Shown one piece after another: positions 15,407 to 24,097 of a stretch of 49,777 nucleotides of DNA (the first letter of the stretch is position 1; the number at the start of each line of letters is the position of its first letter). Position numbers and translations under genes: made by a program. The stretch spans positions 1-49,777 of the forward strand of contig CAYVDH010000006.1 of NCBI GenBank assembly GCA_964450355.1, given 5' to 3'. The DNA comes from CAYVDH01 sp964450355 (GTDB lineage: Bacteria > Bacteroidota > Bacteroidia > NS11-12g > UBA955). The notes beneath the pieces were generated by a model. That model did not search any database. It was not told the DNA's origin and was given only the letters and a program-made list of their open reading frames with translations.

Positions 15407-16858
15407 ATGATTAAAAAAATCAACATTTTAGTATTAAAAGCCTTTATAGGGCCTTTTATTGCCACTTTTTTTATTTCTATGTTTTTATTTTTAATGTTGT
15501 TTTTATGGAAATACATTGACGACTTAATTGGCAAAGGATTAGAATGGCATGTTACCGCTAGATTATTATTTTATTCTCTTGCCGATTTAATTCCTAATGC
15601 TTTGCCTCTTGCTATTTTAATTTCAAGTTTAATGACATTTGGCAATTTGTCTGAAAGCTACGAAATGGTAGCATTAAAAGCTTCTGGAGTCAGCATATAT
15701 AGAGCCCTTAGACCTGTATTTATTGTTATTTGCATATTGTCATTAGTCACTTTTTACATTTCTAACATATTAATTCCTATAGCAAACCTTGAGGCTAAAA
15801 GTTTATTGTTTGACGTAAGGAATAAAAAACCAGCTTTTGATTTAAAAGAAGGCATTTTCTACGATGGTGTTGATGGTTACCAAATAAAGGTAGGTAAAAA
15901 ACAACAAGACAATGAAACCATAGAAGATGTTTTGATTTATGAATTTATTCCTGGAAATAGCCAATTAAACATAGTTAAAGCTCAAAATGGCAACATGAAA
16001 TTAAGTGATGATAAAAGGATGCTATATTTTACCTTAAATAATGGCGTTAGGTACGAAGAACTTGTAAACAATGTCGATTACAATAAAACACTACCCTCTA
16101 CCATCACTTATTTTGATCGTCAAAAAATAACTTTTGATTTAAGTAATTTAGATTTAAAACAAACCGATAAAGAATTATTTAAAGGGAGTGCAGCCATGAT
16201 GAACATAGTTGAACTTCAAAATTCAATTGATTCCCTAAAAAAAGAAGTTGAAAAAAAACAGAATGCAACTAGAGATTATCTCAGACCATATTACACTGAC
16301 CCTCGGTATTTAAATCAAGGCAATGTAAATGACAGTCCTAAATTAATTAGTGATACCATCATCAATAATTTTCCTAAAGAAAACAGATATAATCTTTTGG
16401 AAATGGCTTTAAACACAACTCGAAACCTTAAAAGTCTTGCTGAATCAGGGACTAATCAGTTAGAAATGTTAAAAGAAGACATTCAGGCATACAATGTTAA
16501 ATGGCATGAAAAGTTTACTTTATCCTTTATCATCATCATCTTGTTTTTAATTGCAGCGCCTTTAGGTACTATCATTAGAAAAGGAGGATTAGGTATGCCA
16601 TTGGTTGTTTCCACTTTAATGTATATATTTTATCACATCATCAACATGATAGGAATAAAAATGGGACGCGAAGGTGTTTTACCAGAATGGCTTGGAGCAT
16701 GGGTAGCCAGCATTGTTTTATTACCAGTTGGCTTGTTTATCTTATACAAAGCATCTAAAGAATCAGCTATATTTGACAAAGAAAAGTACCAAAAAATGAT
16801 TGAAAAATTAATTCAATATTTCATAGGCAAAAAGAAATCAAACAACGTTAATTCTTGA
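15407..16858 (+). CDS. LptF/LptG-family permease
   Basis: A 483-residue inner-membrane protein of the YjgP/YjgQ family, the permease of the LPS-exporting LptB2FG ABC transporter. It has the usual plan: transmembrane helices at about 12-33, 57-80 and 100-122, with the ESYEMVALKASGVSIYRAL coupling helix region between, a large periplasmic jellyroll domain, and three C-terminal helices (about 370-450) including the APLGTIIRKGGLGMPL segment. It is longer than the Proteobacterial proteins because of a 100-residue insertion (about 265-360), as usual in this phylum. Whether it plays the LptF or LptG part cannot be told. The last 11 bases overlap the convergent GH16 gene. Confidence 0.9.
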   Translation: MIKKINILVLKAFIGPFIATFFISMFLFLMLFLWKYIDDLIGKGLEWHVTARLLFYSLADLIPNALPLAILISSLMTFGNLSESYEMVALKASGVSIYRALRPVFIVICILSLVTFYISNILIPIANLEAKSLLFDVRNKKPAFDLKEGIFYDGVDGYQIKVGKKQQDNETIEDVLIYEFIPGNSQLNIVKAQNGNMKLSDDKRMLYFTLNNGVRYEELVNNVDYNKTLPSTITYFDRQKITFDLSNLDLKQTDKELFKGSAAMMNIVELQNSIDSLKKEVEKKQNATRDYLRPYYTDPRYLNQGNVNDSPKLISDTIINNFPKENRYNLLEMALNTTRNLKSLAESGTNQLEMLKEDIQAYNVKWHEKFTLSFIIIILFLIAAPLGTIIRKGGLGMPLVVSTLMYIFYHIINMIGIKMGREGVLPEWLGAWVASIVLLPVGLFILYKASKESAIFDKEKYQKMIEKLIQYFIGKKKSNNVNS

Positions 16859-17783
16859 TTTTTTTTCGTTGGTAAACCCTAACATAATCTACTTCAAAAA
16901 AATTGGATTTAAAATCACTGCCTAAATAGTTCACATATTGAGCTTCAAAACAATTGTTAATTATCACTACCATTTCATCGTCTAACCATTTTCTTAATCT
17001 TTTATTCACACGAATGGAATTCACTAATTTTCCATCAGTATAAAATTTAATGAATTTAGGCGACCACTCACAGGCATACACATGAAATGCAGTATCTGTA
17101 TTGTTAGGCAAGTTTATTTTTTTAGTCAAATACCCTCTTGATTTTGTTCCAGATTTTCCCCAATGTATTGTCGCATATTGGTTGTGTATGTTTTTTCCTG
17201 TTTTTTTACCATACATTTCAAAAATATCTATTTCAGGAGGCCATCTATTGGCGCCACTTAACCAAAATGCTGGCAATGTTGCTGGCCCTTTTGGGTTTTT
17301 TGATCTGATTTCAAAATAACCGTACTTTTGTTTGAAGGATATATCAGAATTAATTAATCCAACTGAATATGGGATAATTATATTGGAATCTTTTAATTTA
17401 AATGATTTAGGTCGATATGATCCCATTAGTTTTAAAGTTCCATTATTAACTACTACATCGTTTTTGCTGTAATATTGATGTAAATGGTCAGGATGAAATT
17501 CTCCCCAAGCTTGCCCCAACCTCCATTTTTTTGTATCTAAACTGTCAAACTCATCAAAGAAAACCAGTTCCCAATCTTTAGTATTTGATAGTGCTTTACT
17601 TAATTTTACAGTTTGTTTATTGAATGCATAAATGCTTTTTAAGCATGCATTTTTCACACTCCATTTTGATTTGAAATAATAGGTTTTAATTGGTTTTTTA
17701 TTCGGTTTTAAACTGTCTAAATTTTGAGCATATAAATTAAATTTTATAGTCAAAATCAAGATAAAGGTTAAATATTTTATCAT
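16848..17783 (-). CDS. GH16-family glycoside hydrolase
   Basis: A 311-residue secreted protein with a signal peptide (MIKYLTFILILTIKFNLYAQ) and a single GH16 beta-sandwich domain from about residue 72. The active-site strand is PEIDIFEMYG, giving the E-x-D-x-x-E catalytic signature around residues 184-189, and WELVFFDEFDSLDTKKWRLG marks the domain start. GH16 enzymes cleave beta-1,3/1,4-glucans, galactans or agar-type polymers; the substrate cannot be read from this. There are no SusC/SusD genes nearby, so it is not in a typical utilisation locus. Its ATG overlaps the stop of the DUF58 gene by 4 bases (17780-17783). Confidence 0.88.
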   Translation of the reverse strand: MIKYLTFILILTIKFNLYAQNLDSLKPNKKPIKTYYFKSKWSVKNACLKSIYAFNKQTVKLSKALSNTKDWELVFFDEFDSLDTKKWRLGQAWGEFHPDHLHQYYSKNDVVVNNGTLKLMGSYRPKSFKLKDSNIIIPYSVGLINSDISFKQKYGYFEIRSKNPKGPATLPAFWLSGANRWPPEIDIFEMYGKKTGKNIHNQYATIHWGKSGTKSRGYLTKKINLPNNTDTAFHVYACEWSPKFIKFYTDGKLVNSIRVNKRLRKWLDDEMVVIINNCFEAQYVNYLGSDFKSNFFEVDYVRVYQRKKIKN

Positions 17784-18682
17784 ATCAATCTTTGTCTTTT
17801 GGTAAAAAACGGCATTAAAATTTGACTAAAATCTTTTCTTATGTCTGCCTCTACATAATCTATTTTATATTGGCTACATTTTAATTGGATTTGTCGTTTA
17901 TGCTCATGAATTTGTTTTAAATAGCTTTCTTTAATTTCATCGGGATACAATTTTATTTCTTCTTTAGTTTCTGTATCAATGAATTTATAAGGTCTATTCT
18001 CAAAATTAAATTCCAACTCACTATTTCCATCTACAACATGAAAAACAATGACTTCGTGTTTTCTAAATTTTAAGTGTTGTAGTGCGTTCATTAATTCTTC
18101 AGATTGTTCTGTTTGTTCAAACATATCGCTTAATACCACTACTAAACTTCTTCTGTGAATTTGTTCGGCAATTGCATTTAATGTTGAAGCTATTTCGCTG
18201 GATTTAGCGGTAGGAATTTGTGTAAGTGAACTTTGTAATTGCGAAATGATGTGATGATAATGAGAAGAAGATGAGCGAACATCGCTTTGATAATTTATTT
18301 TATCAGAAAATTGAGTTAAAGCAAAAGCATCTCTTTGTTTTTTTAGCAAATTTGATAAAGCAGCTACTGCGATTGTTGCAAATTTTATTTTATCGTAATT
18401 GGGTTTAGGATAAAACATACTAGGCGAAGTATCTAGCAATAAATGACACCTCAAATTGGTTTCTTCTTCATATCTTTTTATGAATAATTTATCAGTTCTG
18501 GCTAGTAATTTCCAATCAATATTTTTAGTAGATTCACCGGTATTATACAATCTGTGTTCGGCAAATTCGACTGAAAAACCGTGAAATGGACTGCGATGTA
18601 ACCCAGTAATAAATCCCTCAACTACCTGAGAGGCGAGCAAATCCAAATTATTAAGACTAACAGCAGCTTCTTGTAATGTCAT
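17780..18682 (-). CDS. DUF58 protein with intact MIDAS
   Basis: A 300-residue soluble protein. The DUF58 signature GFSVEFAEHR...NIDWKLLARTDKLFIKRY occupies about residues 35-70 and is followed by a von Willebrand factor A-like domain with an intact metal-ion site DTSPS (residues 84-88). DUF58 proteins usually pair with a MoxR AAA+ ATPase, often next to BatA-type genes; here no MoxR lies adjacent, and the nearest is about 27 kb away in another operon. Upstream, 46 bases away on the same strand, is a long TPR protein; downstream it overlaps the GH16 gene. The real ATPase partner must be elsewhere, perhaps beyond this window. Confidence 0.85.
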   Translation of the reverse strand: MTLQEAAVSLNNLDLLASQVVEGFITGLHRSPFHGFSVEFAEHRLYNTGESTKNIDWKLLARTDKLFIKRYEEETNLRCHLLLDTSPSMFYPKPNYDKIKFATIAVAALSNLLKKQRDAFALTQFSDKINYQSDVRSSSSHYHHIISQLQSSLTQIPTAKSSEIASTLNAIAEQIHRRSLVVVLSDMFEQTEQSEELMNALQHLKFRKHEVIVFHVVDGNSELEFNFENRPYKFIDTETKEEIKLYPDEIKESYLKQIHEHKRQIQLKCSQYKIDYVEADIRKDFSQILMPFFTKRQRLI

Positions 18683-18728
18683 TGTTTATTACAAATAACG
18701 TTAAAAACAAAGACTTAAAAAAGAAAAA

Positions 18729-21700
18729 CTACTCTTGTTCTTCGTTAATTAAATTATTTTTAATTCCTTTACTTTCTATGGCTACTAGTTTTGCTTTAGC
18801 CTCATTCACAATAGCTTCAAAAGTAGAACTTTCTATGATGCTATTTAAGGTTGCTTTAGCTTGAAATAAATCGCCTTTTTTGATGTAATAATCTGCTAAC
18901 AATACAAAGGTTTTATCCAACCAAAAATCATAATTAGAAAATTGGTTATTGAATTCAACTATTGACTTTTTACATTTATCTAAACTATCTTGCATGTAAT
19001 GCATGTAGGTTATGTAATATTTAGCTTCAGCTCCATAAACATCTTGTTGTTGTTTTAATGTTTTGTTGAAATACACTTTAGCTACTTTGTATAAACTATC
19101 ATGTAAGTAATATTTACCAAGGGCATTGTTTGATTCTCCTTTAGCCTCGTTACTTAATTGATCGTATTTTAATAATTGCTCAGCTTTGGTTTTGGTTTTT
19201 TCTCTGTTACCCACTATTTGATTGCATTTAACTTGTCCTAATAAAGATTGTTTCATGGCAATATTGGTATTGCTGTATTTTTCTAACAATTCATAATATT
19301 TTAGGCCCTCGTTGCAATTTTTTTGAAATGCATATATTTGACATAATCTAATCAATGCATCTTCTTTAAAGTCTGAATTTTGAGCATCAGCCACGTATTG
19401 TAAATGGCTAATTTCCTTGTTTGTTTGTTCTAAATTTCTATAACATTCTGAAGCATAATAGTGAGCATTAAGTTTAAAAAAACCATCTGAGAAGTTATTG
19501 AGGTATTCTTCAAAATCTTTAGTTGCGCCAACACAATCGTTTTTAACATATTTGCGATATGCTGCATCATAATACAATGAATCTTCCTTGCTAGTAGATA
19601 TATTAGTATTAGGCAAGGTCTTTACCCAATCTAAATATTCTTTGATATTGCCTTGTTTTTTACTTAATGTTTCTACATTTTTAATGGCACTGTGAGCCTC
19701 TGGTGTGCCAGGATAATTTTGTGCTACAAATTTAAATTCATCGATAGCCATTTGAATTTTATTTTCCCTAACATATAATTGACCTAGAGCCAAGTGACAC
19801 TCTTTAATGTATTTGCTGTTAGGATAATCCTCTATCAAATATTTATATTGCCTCTCAGCTTCAATATCGTTATCTAACTCAGAGTATTCTTTAGCTGTTT
19901 CAAAAATTGCATCTGGTATGTAAGGAGAATTTGGAAAATCTTTTGAGATTTTTTTCATGATCACAATTTTATTGTTTTCTTTTCCTTGAATTCCATATAT
20001 CATACCTTGTTGGAACATGGCATAATCAGCGCCATTTGCACGGTTACTGATGATGTAGGCATAGGCATCTAATGCATCGTTGTAATTTTCAAGCACAAAG
20101 TAGCAATCACCTAATCTTAGCGTAGCGTCATAAAATACATTTTGAGGCAAAGTATAACCTATTTGAGTTTTATATTTTTTAAAGTAAGTAGCTGCTTCGT
20201 TGTATTTATTTTGATTGAAATAAGTGTAACCCATAGAATAAAGAGCTTCAGGGTAATATTTAACAGATTTTGTTTCGGAATTATCAATGAACTTTTGATA
20301 ATGATTACGTGCTTCATCATATTTTCCTTCTCTGAATTCAATTTCACCTATCCAATAATTTGATTGCCCAAATATTGAGTTATTCACTTTGTTGGAATTT
20401 GATTTTTTGAATAACATTTTAGCATTCGCAAAATCTTTTTGTAAAAACAATTCTTGAGCTCTTAAAAACAATATTTTTTGATATAATTCTTTAGTCGATT
20501 CGTCATTAATAGTCATTTCATCCATGACACTTACAGCCGTTTTATAATCATTAGACGTGTACAACAAGGTAGCTAGGTTCTTTTTAGCCTCATTGATGTT
20601 AGAAGATTTTGGAAACAATTCAATGAATTTTTGATAAGCTGCTATGGCTTTGTTGCTATAGTTCAATTCCTCGCTAAGTTTTGCATAGTGCATCATTGAA
20701 AATTCTTGAATGCTTTTATCGAATTCTTGTCTTTGTGCTTCATAAAAAGCATTGAATGCATTTTGTTTTTTCCCAACTTTTAAGTAGCAATCGCCTAGAT
20801 TGTAGCTTGCACTTTGTCCTAAAGCATCGCCTTTGTTAGCTACTTTTTCAAACAATTCAGAGGCTTTTGTACAGTTTTTATTGATGTAATAGGTATATCC
20901 AATTTCATACGATTCTGAAGCAGTCAGATTATTGATGTTGTAATTGCTTTTTTCAAAATAATTTTGTGCTTCTTCAAAATTATTTAGCCTGTAATAGCAT
21001 TTACCTAACAACATATCTCTATTGCTATTTAGGCTTTCAAAGTCTTTGCCCTTAATATAGTCAATGGATTTTTGATATTCATTTTGTAAATAATATATTT
21101 CAGCAATGTAAAGTTTTACAGATTCAAATCCCTTGTCCTCAATTTTTTTAAATGAAATCAAAGCTTGCTTGTAGTCTTTATCCATGTAACAGACGTAACC
21201 ATAATAATAAATTGCTTGGTCTTGGTATTGATTTTTATAGGTTGTAAGTGGCTGTAATGTTTCTTTAGCTTCTTTGTATTTAAGTGATTTAAAATAAGAA
21301 AAGCCTTTGTGGTAGGCTAATTTTTCTTTTTCATCTTTACTTAAACCTAGTTCAGATACCTGTTTGTAATAAGTCAAAGCAGTTTTGAACTTTGCTAAAG
21401 AAAAATAATATTCCCCAATTTCAAAATTGGCATTGTTTACTTTTCTACTTTGAGGATATCTGGCAATGAAATCCATCATGTTTGACAATGCATTTTGATG
21501 TTGTAACTTAAGTTTACAACTCGCTATGTAATATTCGACATCGCTTAGGTTCACTGGGTCAGTGGCATAAGGTAAATAATCATTGAAATTAGAAATGGCA
21601 GCATTGTATAATTGTTTATCGTACAATTCAATAGCCGTATTATACAACTTTATTTTTTCTTCATTTGCCGCAGTTTTCTGAGAATAAAGATGTATTGAGC

Positions 21701-21737
21701 TAATCAAAAACAATGAAATGACAATTAATTTATTCAT
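18729..21737 (-). CDS. Large exported TPR-repeat protein
   Basis: A 1,002-residue protein with a signal peptide (through LYSQ) and then tetratricopeptide repeats almost throughout. About two dozen 34-residue helical hairpins can be followed, with recurrent A-x-x-x-[FY]-x-x-x-[FL] spacing, for example YDKQLYNAAISNFNDYL, FKTALTYYKQV and YDEARNHYQKFI. It resembles the long periplasmic or outer-membrane TPR proteins of Bacteroidota that contain BamD/CpoB-like segments (DFPNSPYIPDAIFE). The role is presumably as a scaffold for envelope complexes; no partner is evident apart from the co-directional DUF58 gene downstream. The preceding 133-base gap has no exact promoter motif. Confidence 0.82.
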   Translation of the reverse strand: MNKLIVISLFLISSIHLYSQKTAANEEKIKLYNTAIELYDKQLYNAAISNFNDYLPYATDPVNLSDVEYYIASCKLKLQHQNALSNMMDFIARYPQSRKVNNANFEIGEYYFSLAKFKTALTYYKQVSELGLSKDEKEKLAYHKGFSYFKSLKYKEAKETLQPLTTYKNQYQDQAIYYYGYVCYMDKDYKQALISFKKIEDKGFESVKLYIAEIYYLQNEYQKSIDYIKGKDFESLNSNRDMLLGKCYYRLNNFEEAQNYFEKSNYNINNLTASESYEIGYTYYINKNCTKASELFEKVANKGDALGQSASYNLGDCYLKVGKKQNAFNAFYEAQRQEFDKSIQEFSMMHYAKLSEELNYSNKAIAAYQKFIELFPKSSNINEAKKNLATLLYTSNDYKTAVSVMDEMTINDESTKELYQKILFLRAQELFLQKDFANAKMLFKKSNSNKVNNSIFGQSNYWIGEIEFREGKYDEARNHYQKFIDNSETKSVKYYPEALYSMGYTYFNQNKYNEAATYFKKYKTQIGYTLPQNVFYDATLRLGDCYFVLENYNDALDAYAYIISNRANGADYAMFQQGMIYGIQGKENNKIVIMKKISKDFPNSPYIPDAIFETAKEYSELDNDIEAERQYKYLIEDYPNSKYIKECHLALGQLYVRENKIQMAIDEFKFVAQNYPGTPEAHSAIKNVETLSKKQGNIKEYLDWVKTLPNTNISTSKEDSLYYDAAYRKYVKNDCVGATKDFEEYLNNFSDGFFKLNAHYYASECYRNLEQTNKEISHLQYVADAQNSDFKEDALIRLCQIYAFQKNCNEGLKYYELLEKYSNTNIAMKQSLLGQVKCNQIVGNREKTKTKAEQLLKYDQLSNEAKGESNNALGKYYLHDSLYKVAKVYFNKTLKQQQDVYGAEAKYYITYMHYMQDSLDKCKKSIVEFNNQFSNYDFWLDKTFVLLADYYIKKGDLFQAKATLNSIIESSTFEAIVNEAKAKLVAIESKGIKNNLINEEQE

Positions 21738-21870
21738 TTATTAAATACAGTATTTAAATTAAATAGCAAATAAAATTAAATTAGATTAATTCCATTGGCT
21801 TAAGTTGTGAACAAACGTTTATAAACTAAACGGCTAGCATACATTAAAAATTGTATGCCATTCAAACTAT

Positions 21871-22752
21871 TTACTTTTTAAGTTCAGACCTTAATTGATT
21901 GCTAGTTTTAGATGAACCATCATGGCTCCATCCCGGAGGATAAAAAATGTATTTTATTTTATCGATTAAGCTACTATTTTTAAGTAAATCTTTGTACAAC
22001 TTAACCCATTCATTAAAAATGACCTTAATAGGATGGTATGTTTTTAAATTGCTTGTCAACCCATATACTGGCTTTTGTATTTCTTCTTGGAAAGTACCAA
22101 ATAGTTTATCCCAGATAATCAATACTTGTCCCATGTTTTTATCTAAATATTCCACATTGCTTGCATGGTGTACCCTATGATGAGAAGGAGTTACAAATAT
22201 TTTTTCATACCAATTTGGCAATTTATATACAAGTTCGGTGTGAAGAAAAAACTGATACATTTGATTCACTGCATACATGAACATAATGGTTAGTCCATCA
22301 AAGCCTAAAAAAGCTACTGGAATGTAAAAAATGAACCTATAAAAAGGTTGTAATACGGATGACCTTAAAGCTACAGTAAAATTATATTTTTCGCTGCTGT
22401 GATGATTGCTGTGCACTGCCCATAAAACTCTACTGTAATGTTCAGCTCTATGCAACCAATAAAAACAAAAATCTTGACCGATGAATACGATGAACCAAGC
22501 CATAACAGGAAAATAGGTTAGTAAATCTGGAGTGTAGATAGCGTGTTGGTTACACCAATCCAATACTCCAAATGTTAAAAACTTGAGGCTGATATCTAAA
22601 ATTGCTCCTACTACACCCATCCACAAAGAAATCAAACTGTCTTTTAGGATGTAATTTTCTTTTCTTTGTTTAATTCCAATGATTATTTCTGTAGTAATAC
22701 ATAGAATGTAAATTGGAATCGAAATAAGCAATAAAACATCTTCTTTACTCAT
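21871..22752 (-). CDS. Sterol desaturase/fatty-acid hydroxylase family protein
   Basis: A 293-residue membrane protein with the three His clusters of the di-iron hydroxylase superfamily: HRAEH, HSNHH and HHRVHH, set between four to five hydrophobic segments. Relatives hydroxylate fatty acids, sphingoid bases, alkylglycerols or carotenoids using O2. The first ATG overlaps the stop of the methyltransferase gene by one base (TAATG), so the two are coupled. Because the window also has an alpha-oxoamine synthase for long-chain-base lipids about 15 kb away, hydroxylation of such lipids is a reasonable but unproven substrate idea. Confidence 0.85.
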   Translation of the reverse strand: MSKEDVLLLISIPIYILCITTEIIIGIKQRKENYILKDSLISLWMGVVGAILDISLKFLTFGVLDWCNQHAIYTPDLLTYFPVMAWFIVFIGQDFCFYWLHRAEHYSRVLWAVHSNHHSSEKYNFTVALRSSVLQPFYRFIFYIPVAFLGFDGLTIMFMYAVNQMYQFFLHTELVYKLPNWYEKIFVTPSHHRVHHASNVEYLDKNMGQVLIIWDKLFGTFQEEIQKPVYGLTSNLKTYHPIKVIFNEWVKLYKDLLKNSSLIDKIKYIFYPPGWSHDGSSKTSNQLRSELKK

Positions 22753-23651
22753 TATTTCACCTTTCTAATCCAAATACTCCCCCCTTTGTTCAATAAACAC
22801 TTAGGCATGTTTTCTTTAAACCATGTTTCGTTTGAGTTTTCTAAATACGTATTGAATAACTCAATTTTAAAATGATCATTGAATTGTAAAAAACTTTTAA
22901 GTAAGTAAGTTTCATTCCATCCGAAACCTTTCCAACCAGTGACCCAGCTTTCTGGATATTCGAATGGATAAAAAATATCGTGAAAATGAATCAACACACC
23001 CTTATTTAAAGCTGGTAAGATTTCAAACATGATTTTATTGACATCACTTCCAGACTTAGAAACATGAGTAGAATCTATGAATAAAATGTCGTTTTCTTGA
23101 AGTTGATTAAAAATGGTCATGTCCACATTTTGAATGTAGGTAGGATAAATTTTGGTGTTCGCTTTGTCTTTTTCTCTTAATAAACTAAACAATCTTTGAG
23201 TATTGGGCTCTATAAAATGCAAATTTATTTCTCCATTAAAAAATTTATCATTAGTATCTAGCATCACAGCAGATGAAAAGCCTGAACCAACTTCAATCAC
23301 ATTTTTAGGCTTAAATTCCCTTAATACAGAATACAAAAATATGGCATCAGAATAACTGTAGTAATTGTTTTTGTAATAATATCTTAAATCATTGCTTTTG
23401 TCATCATTAAAAGGCAATTCAGCATAATGATTTTTTATTTTTTCCATGTTTTCCCATTGGCCATTAGTATTTAAGTCTATACCAGGTACATTTTCTGGAA
23501 AATTAAATATTTGCTTCGCATTTGATTTAATTAAATTGGAATCTACAATAGGGCTATAATAGTGACCTGGAGCAAAATCTAAATTGACTAAACGGTAGTT
23601 TTTGAGCTCTTTAAGCTTTCTTTTAATGCCAGGAATTAGTTTTTTGTTCAT
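22752..23651 (-). CDS. Class I SAM-dependent methyltransferase
   Basis: A 299-residue protein. Motif I is NVIEVGSGFSSAVMLD, followed by an acidic post-I strand (LHFIEPN) and ILFIDSTHVSKSG plus GVLIHFHDIFYPFEYP, a layout typical of the Methyltransf_24 group. The N-terminal 110 residues are specific and unrecognised, including FAPGHYYSPI near the start. The start is the ATG at 23651; a TTG directly before it belongs to the leader. The substrate is unknown. A complete promoter lies 18 bases upstream, and the coupled downstream gene is a di-iron hydroxylase, so the pair may modify the same lipid or glycan. Confidence 0.82.
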   Translation of the reverse strand: MNKKLIPGIKRKLKELKNYRLVNLDFAPGHYYSPIVDSNLIKSNAKQIFNFPENVPGIDLNTNGQWENMEKIKNHYAELPFNDDKSNDLRYYYKNNYYSYSDAIFLYSVLREFKPKNVIEVGSGFSSAVMLDTNDKFFNGEINLHFIEPNTQRLFSLLREKDKANTKIYPTYIQNVDMTIFNQLQENDILFIDSTHVSKSGSDVNKIMFEILPALNKGVLIHFHDIFYPFEYPESWVTGWKGFGWNETYLLKSFLQFNDHFKIELFNTYLENSNETWFKENMPKCLLNKGGSIWIRKVK

Positions 23652-23668
23652 CAAAATGTAATATTCTG

Positions 23669-23698
23669 CAAACTTACTTATAACAAAGCTAACTTCAA
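23669..23698 (-). promoter_or_regulatory. Bacteroidota-type promoter for methyltransferase operon
   Basis: On the minus strand TTG (23698-23696) is followed after 19 bases by TAAGTTTG (23676-23669), a full match to TTG-N17-23-TAnnTTTG. The ATG at 23651 follows. A second possible -7 element, TAGCTTTG, lies inside the spacer but lacks a -33 partner. Confidence 0.72.
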
Positions 23699-23741
23699 AA
23701 ATTGATTTTTAATTGATGGAATCCAAACAACAAAAAAAACA

Positions 23742-24008
23742 TTATTCATTTAATTTGCGTTGAATTTCATTTTGTATTTCTACGAGTTGTAGCTTTTGCC
23801 TAGCTACATTTTTATTGATAAGATAAATCAAAAACAAGGAGATGAAAATGAACAAAAAACCAAATCCTTTAGTAAAAATACCAAAACCGATGACCCCGAT
23901 TAAAACACCAACCATGGTTGAAGAAATCAACTTATTTGCTTTCATTTTTTTTTCTAATTTCTTTAGCTCATCTAATGAAAGTTCCTCGATTTTTTCAATT
24001 TCAGACAT
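23742..24008 (-). CDS. Small two-helix membrane protein with coiled-coil start
   Basis: An 88-residue protein. An acidic/basic amphipathic helix (residues 1-25, ELSLDELKKLEKKMKANK) is followed by two closely spaced transmembrane helices (about 29-47 and 50-66) and a polar, helical C-terminus (about 67-88). No family was recognised. It stands alone between the methyltransferase promoter and the OmpA-family gene on the same strand. Its codon use looks like that of its neighbours, which supports it as real. Confidence 0.6.
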   Translation of the reverse strand: MSEIEKIEELSLDELKKLEKKMKANKLISSTMVGVLIGVIGFGIFTKGFGFLFIFISLFLIYLINKNVARQKLQLVEIQNEIQRKLNE

Positions 24009-24097
24009 GATATAATTGCATTAAAAATATTTAAAATATGATAATTGGGTTACAATCTTAAAAGTTAACAAAATTTGTAACTATTTTATGTAAATCA

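Noticed and set aside
16848..17783. Polysaccharide utilisation locus around the GH16 gene
   Set aside because: No SusC/SusD pair, no regulator and no other carbohydrate enzymes are adjacent.
21837..21858. Terminator after the fatty-acid hydroxylase gene
   Set aside because: A 7-base inverted repeat (GCATACA/TGTATGC) is present but no T-run follows in the minus-strand direction.
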